Assembly (NCBI GenBank): GCA_014384515.1
Contig: JACNFS010000119.1
Location: 1 to 6,692, forward strand
Direction of reading: 5' to 3'
Length of the DNA: 6,692 nucleotides
DNA from: Dehalococcoidia bacterium
GTDB taxonomy: Bacteria > Chloroflexota > Dehalococcoidia > GIF9 > UBA5629
Positions 5,709 to 6,692 of the stretch are shown one piece after another. How positions within the stretch are numbered: position 1 is the stretch's first letter; every line of letters begins with the position of its first letter. The notes under the pieces are model-generated. The model was not told the DNA's origin. It did not search any database and was given only the letters and a program-made list of their open reading frames with translations. A program made the translations under genes and the position numbers.

Positions 5709-6326
5709 ATGGCTAAGTTACAAAAGGCTCTAAGTGGTTTTCTCAAGAGTGAGGACGCCAATAAACTGGCTCGGCTTTTGGGAAAGGCGGCCAAAAGCGG
5801 GAAAGTTTCCCGTGAAGAGGCAACAAGATTAGTAAATGACGAGGCTGAGGATATTTTGATTTTGGGTTATAGCTGGAGATTGCTTCTTCCTACTAGAGCT
5901 GCTAGAACTGGTGATTGGGAGGACCGGATGCTAATAGCTCAACCTGGCGAAACATATCAAATGCCCAACGTGGTTAGACATCTGGTGGAGAATGCAAATA
6001 GAACCGGCCACTGGGATCCTGAAAAGGCTATTGTCGAAGTCTTCAGGAACATCGGAGACCCGGATTCGGAAAAGATGCCAATCTTGGTGGGAAGAATGGC
6101 TTCTGAAGTCAAAGGTCGTCGAATTAGCGGACTTCAAATAAAGAGAATGTGCACCGAGCTTGGTTTGGGGGACAGGGTGGACCCTTTATTATCTGAGCTT
6201 AAGGCCTGCGGCATAATGAGTCCTAAACTGAGCTCGCTCAGTGATGCAAGTAGGGAAGGGGCCCCTATTTACGAACTCAACCCCTCTCTACTAGTAGGGG
6301 GAAATGAGCCAGGAAGTGGCGATTAA
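5709..6326 (+). CDS. Unknown protein with probable C-terminal winged helix (205 aa)
   Basis: I do not recognise the family. The N-terminal part (about 1-50) is basic and helical (KLQKALSGFLKSEDANKLARLLGKAAKSG by composition). A hydrophobic/aromatic stretch (ILILGYSWRLLLPTR, 50-64) follows; it is too short and charged-flanked for a membrane segment. Residues about 122-195 look like a winged helix: one helix around PILVGRMASEV, a second at SGLQIKRMCTELGL, a recognition-like helix at DRVDPLLSELKACGIM, then a loop and a beta-wing ending PIYELNPSL. That layout is typical of DNA-binding regulators and of some replication or defence proteins. The ATG follows AAAGG (5699-5703), 5 nt upstream, and comes 9 nt after the previous stop, so the two genes are almost certainly co-transcribed and probably coupled. 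The C-terminal tail is Gly-rich. A REP-like hairpin begins 25 nt after the stop. Confidence 0.75.
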   Translation: MAKLQKALSGFLKSEDANKLARLLGKAAKSGKVSREEATRLVNDEAEDILILGYSWRLLLPTRAARTGDWEDRMLIAQPGETYQMPNVVRHLVENANRTGHWDPEKAIVEVFRNIGDPDSEKMPILVGRMASEVKGRRISGLQIKRMCTELGLGDRVDPLLSELKACGIMSPKLSSLSDASREGAPIYELNPSLLVGGNEPGSGD

Positions 6327-6350
6327 AGAAAGGGTGCGGTTCCCTGTGGT

Positions 6351-6371
6351 TGTCAGGTCCCTGACCTGACA
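6351..6371. repeat. REP-like perfect 9-bp hairpin
   Basis: TGTCAGGTC (6351-6359) and GACCTGACA (6363-6371) are exact reverse complements around CCT. The right arm contains CTGAC twice in tandem, so a second hairpin, GTCAGG-TC-CCTGAC (6352-6365), competes with the main fold. It lies 23 nt before an IS200-like transposase gene, as expected of the hairpin ends recognised by REP-associated HUH transposases. It could also end transcription of the 205-aa gene, but no T-run follows. Confidence 0.75.
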
Positions 6372-6394
6372 TTCCCAATTGAAGACTAGCGCTG

Positions 6395-6692
6395 ATGAAG
6401 CGAAAACGCCGGCTAACCTATGATCAAGGTTTTGCCTATTTCATTACTACGACCTTGTCAGGATTTGTTGAATTGTTGAATCAAGACAAGTATGCCGAAA
6501 TTCTTATTCGCAACTTGGATTTCTATCGTGGGAAGTTAGGATTCAAGCTGCTGGCATATGTGATTATGCCTGATCATCTTCATCTGATTATCCTACCGGG
6601 CTCAAAAGGAAGCATCTCTGAGATCATGAGAGATTTCAAGAAATATACAGCGAGGGAAATCATCCAGCAACTGCAGGAGGAGAAGTGGTTTT
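6395..6692 (+). CDS. REP-associated/IS200-like HUH tyrosine transposase, 5' part
   Basis: The first 99 codons of a Y1-type HUH transposase (Transposase IS200-like family, COG1943/RAYT group), cut by the window end. Such single-strand DNA nucleases bind a hairpin, nick, and form a 5'-phosphotyrosine link. The diagnostic HUH motif is HLH in YVIMPDHLHLIILP (residues 55-68; H61 and H63). The candidate catalytic tyrosine is Y84 in MRDFKKYTAREI. The start KRKRRLTYDQGFAYFITTTL matches the usual basic N-terminus and first beta-strand of the family. The ATG at 6395 follows an in-frame TGA at 6380-6382, so the start can move little. The Shine-Dalgarno is weak (GAAGA at 6381-6385). The frame is open to the edge with no frameshift seen. 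The hairpin directly upstream supports a REP-processing role. Confidence 0.9.
   Translation, partial: MKRKRRLTYDQGFAYFITTTLSGFVELLNQDKYAEILIRNLDFYRGKLGFKLLAYVIMPDHLHLIILPGSKGSISEIMRDFKKYTAREIIQQLQEEKWF

Larger units (their letters stand above)
6351..6692 (+). mobile_element. Left end of a REP/RAYT-type element (partial)
   Basis: The hairpin plus the transposase gene together look like the left part of a REP-associated tyrosine transposase locus. The right end lies beyond the window, so a matching hairpin, the element length and any target duplication cannot be judged. RAYT genes are often resident single copies rather than active transposons. Confidence 0.55.

Noticed and set aside
6281..6301. 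CCCCT...AGGGG repeat with an inner CTACTAGTAG palindrome (6288-6297)
   Set aside because: The two pairings are mutually exclusive, both are short, and they lie inside the coding region of the 205-aa gene with no T-run; probably chance.

Overview
The window looks like chromosomal DNA from an anaerobic bacterium. The pointers are an oxygen-sensitive [4Fe-4S]/FAD dehydratase homologue of the 4-hydroxybutyryl-CoA dehydratase family, next to a very cysteine-rich ferredoxin-like protein. Strong AGGAGG-type ribosome binding sites and bacterial-type promoter hexamers argue for Bacteria. The mix would suit an anaerobic sediment lineage such as Chloroflexota (Dehalococcoidia-like) or a deltaproteobacterial relative, but that placement is inference from gene types only.

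Layout. (1) 69-2516, plus strand: a 271-aa multi-cluster Fe-S protein, whose stop codon lies in a 12-bp hairpin, then after 183 nt a 482-aa AbfD/HpaB-superfamily enzyme. The enzyme keeps all four cluster ligands, but several other active-site positions appear changed. (2) 2537-4367, minus strand, converging on the first block with only 20 nt between stop codons: a 12-TM MFS transporter followed 4 nt later by a DedA/VTT-family membrane protein, probably translationally coupled. (3) 4579-5277, minus strand: a TTG-started protein with a helix-hairpin-helix/GPD-like segment that resembles a DNA glycosylase but lacks the catalytic lysine. (4) 5278-5447: a compact divergent control region in which two good promoter candidates have abutting or overlapping -35 boxes, with one inverted repeat over the -35s and a perfect 8-bp palindrome over the minus-strand -10. 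(5) 5448-6326, plus strand: two unrecognised genes 9 nt apart, encoding an 83-aa helical protein and a 205-aa protein with a probable C-terminal winged helix. (6) 6351-6692, plus strand: a perfect 9-bp REP-like hairpin followed by the first 99 codons of a REP-associated/IS200-like HUH tyrosine transposase, cut by the window edge.

How the parts may work together. The first two genes may form an anaerobic acyl-CoA or hydroxy-acid dehydration or isomerisation step with its own electron-transfer protein. The glycosylase-like gene, the 83-aa/205-aa pair and the control region between them form a self-contained divergent unit. It contains only DNA-binding-like or unknown proteins and borders a mobile element, so it is the best candidate here for an undescribed system. 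Its function cannot be assigned from sequence alone.
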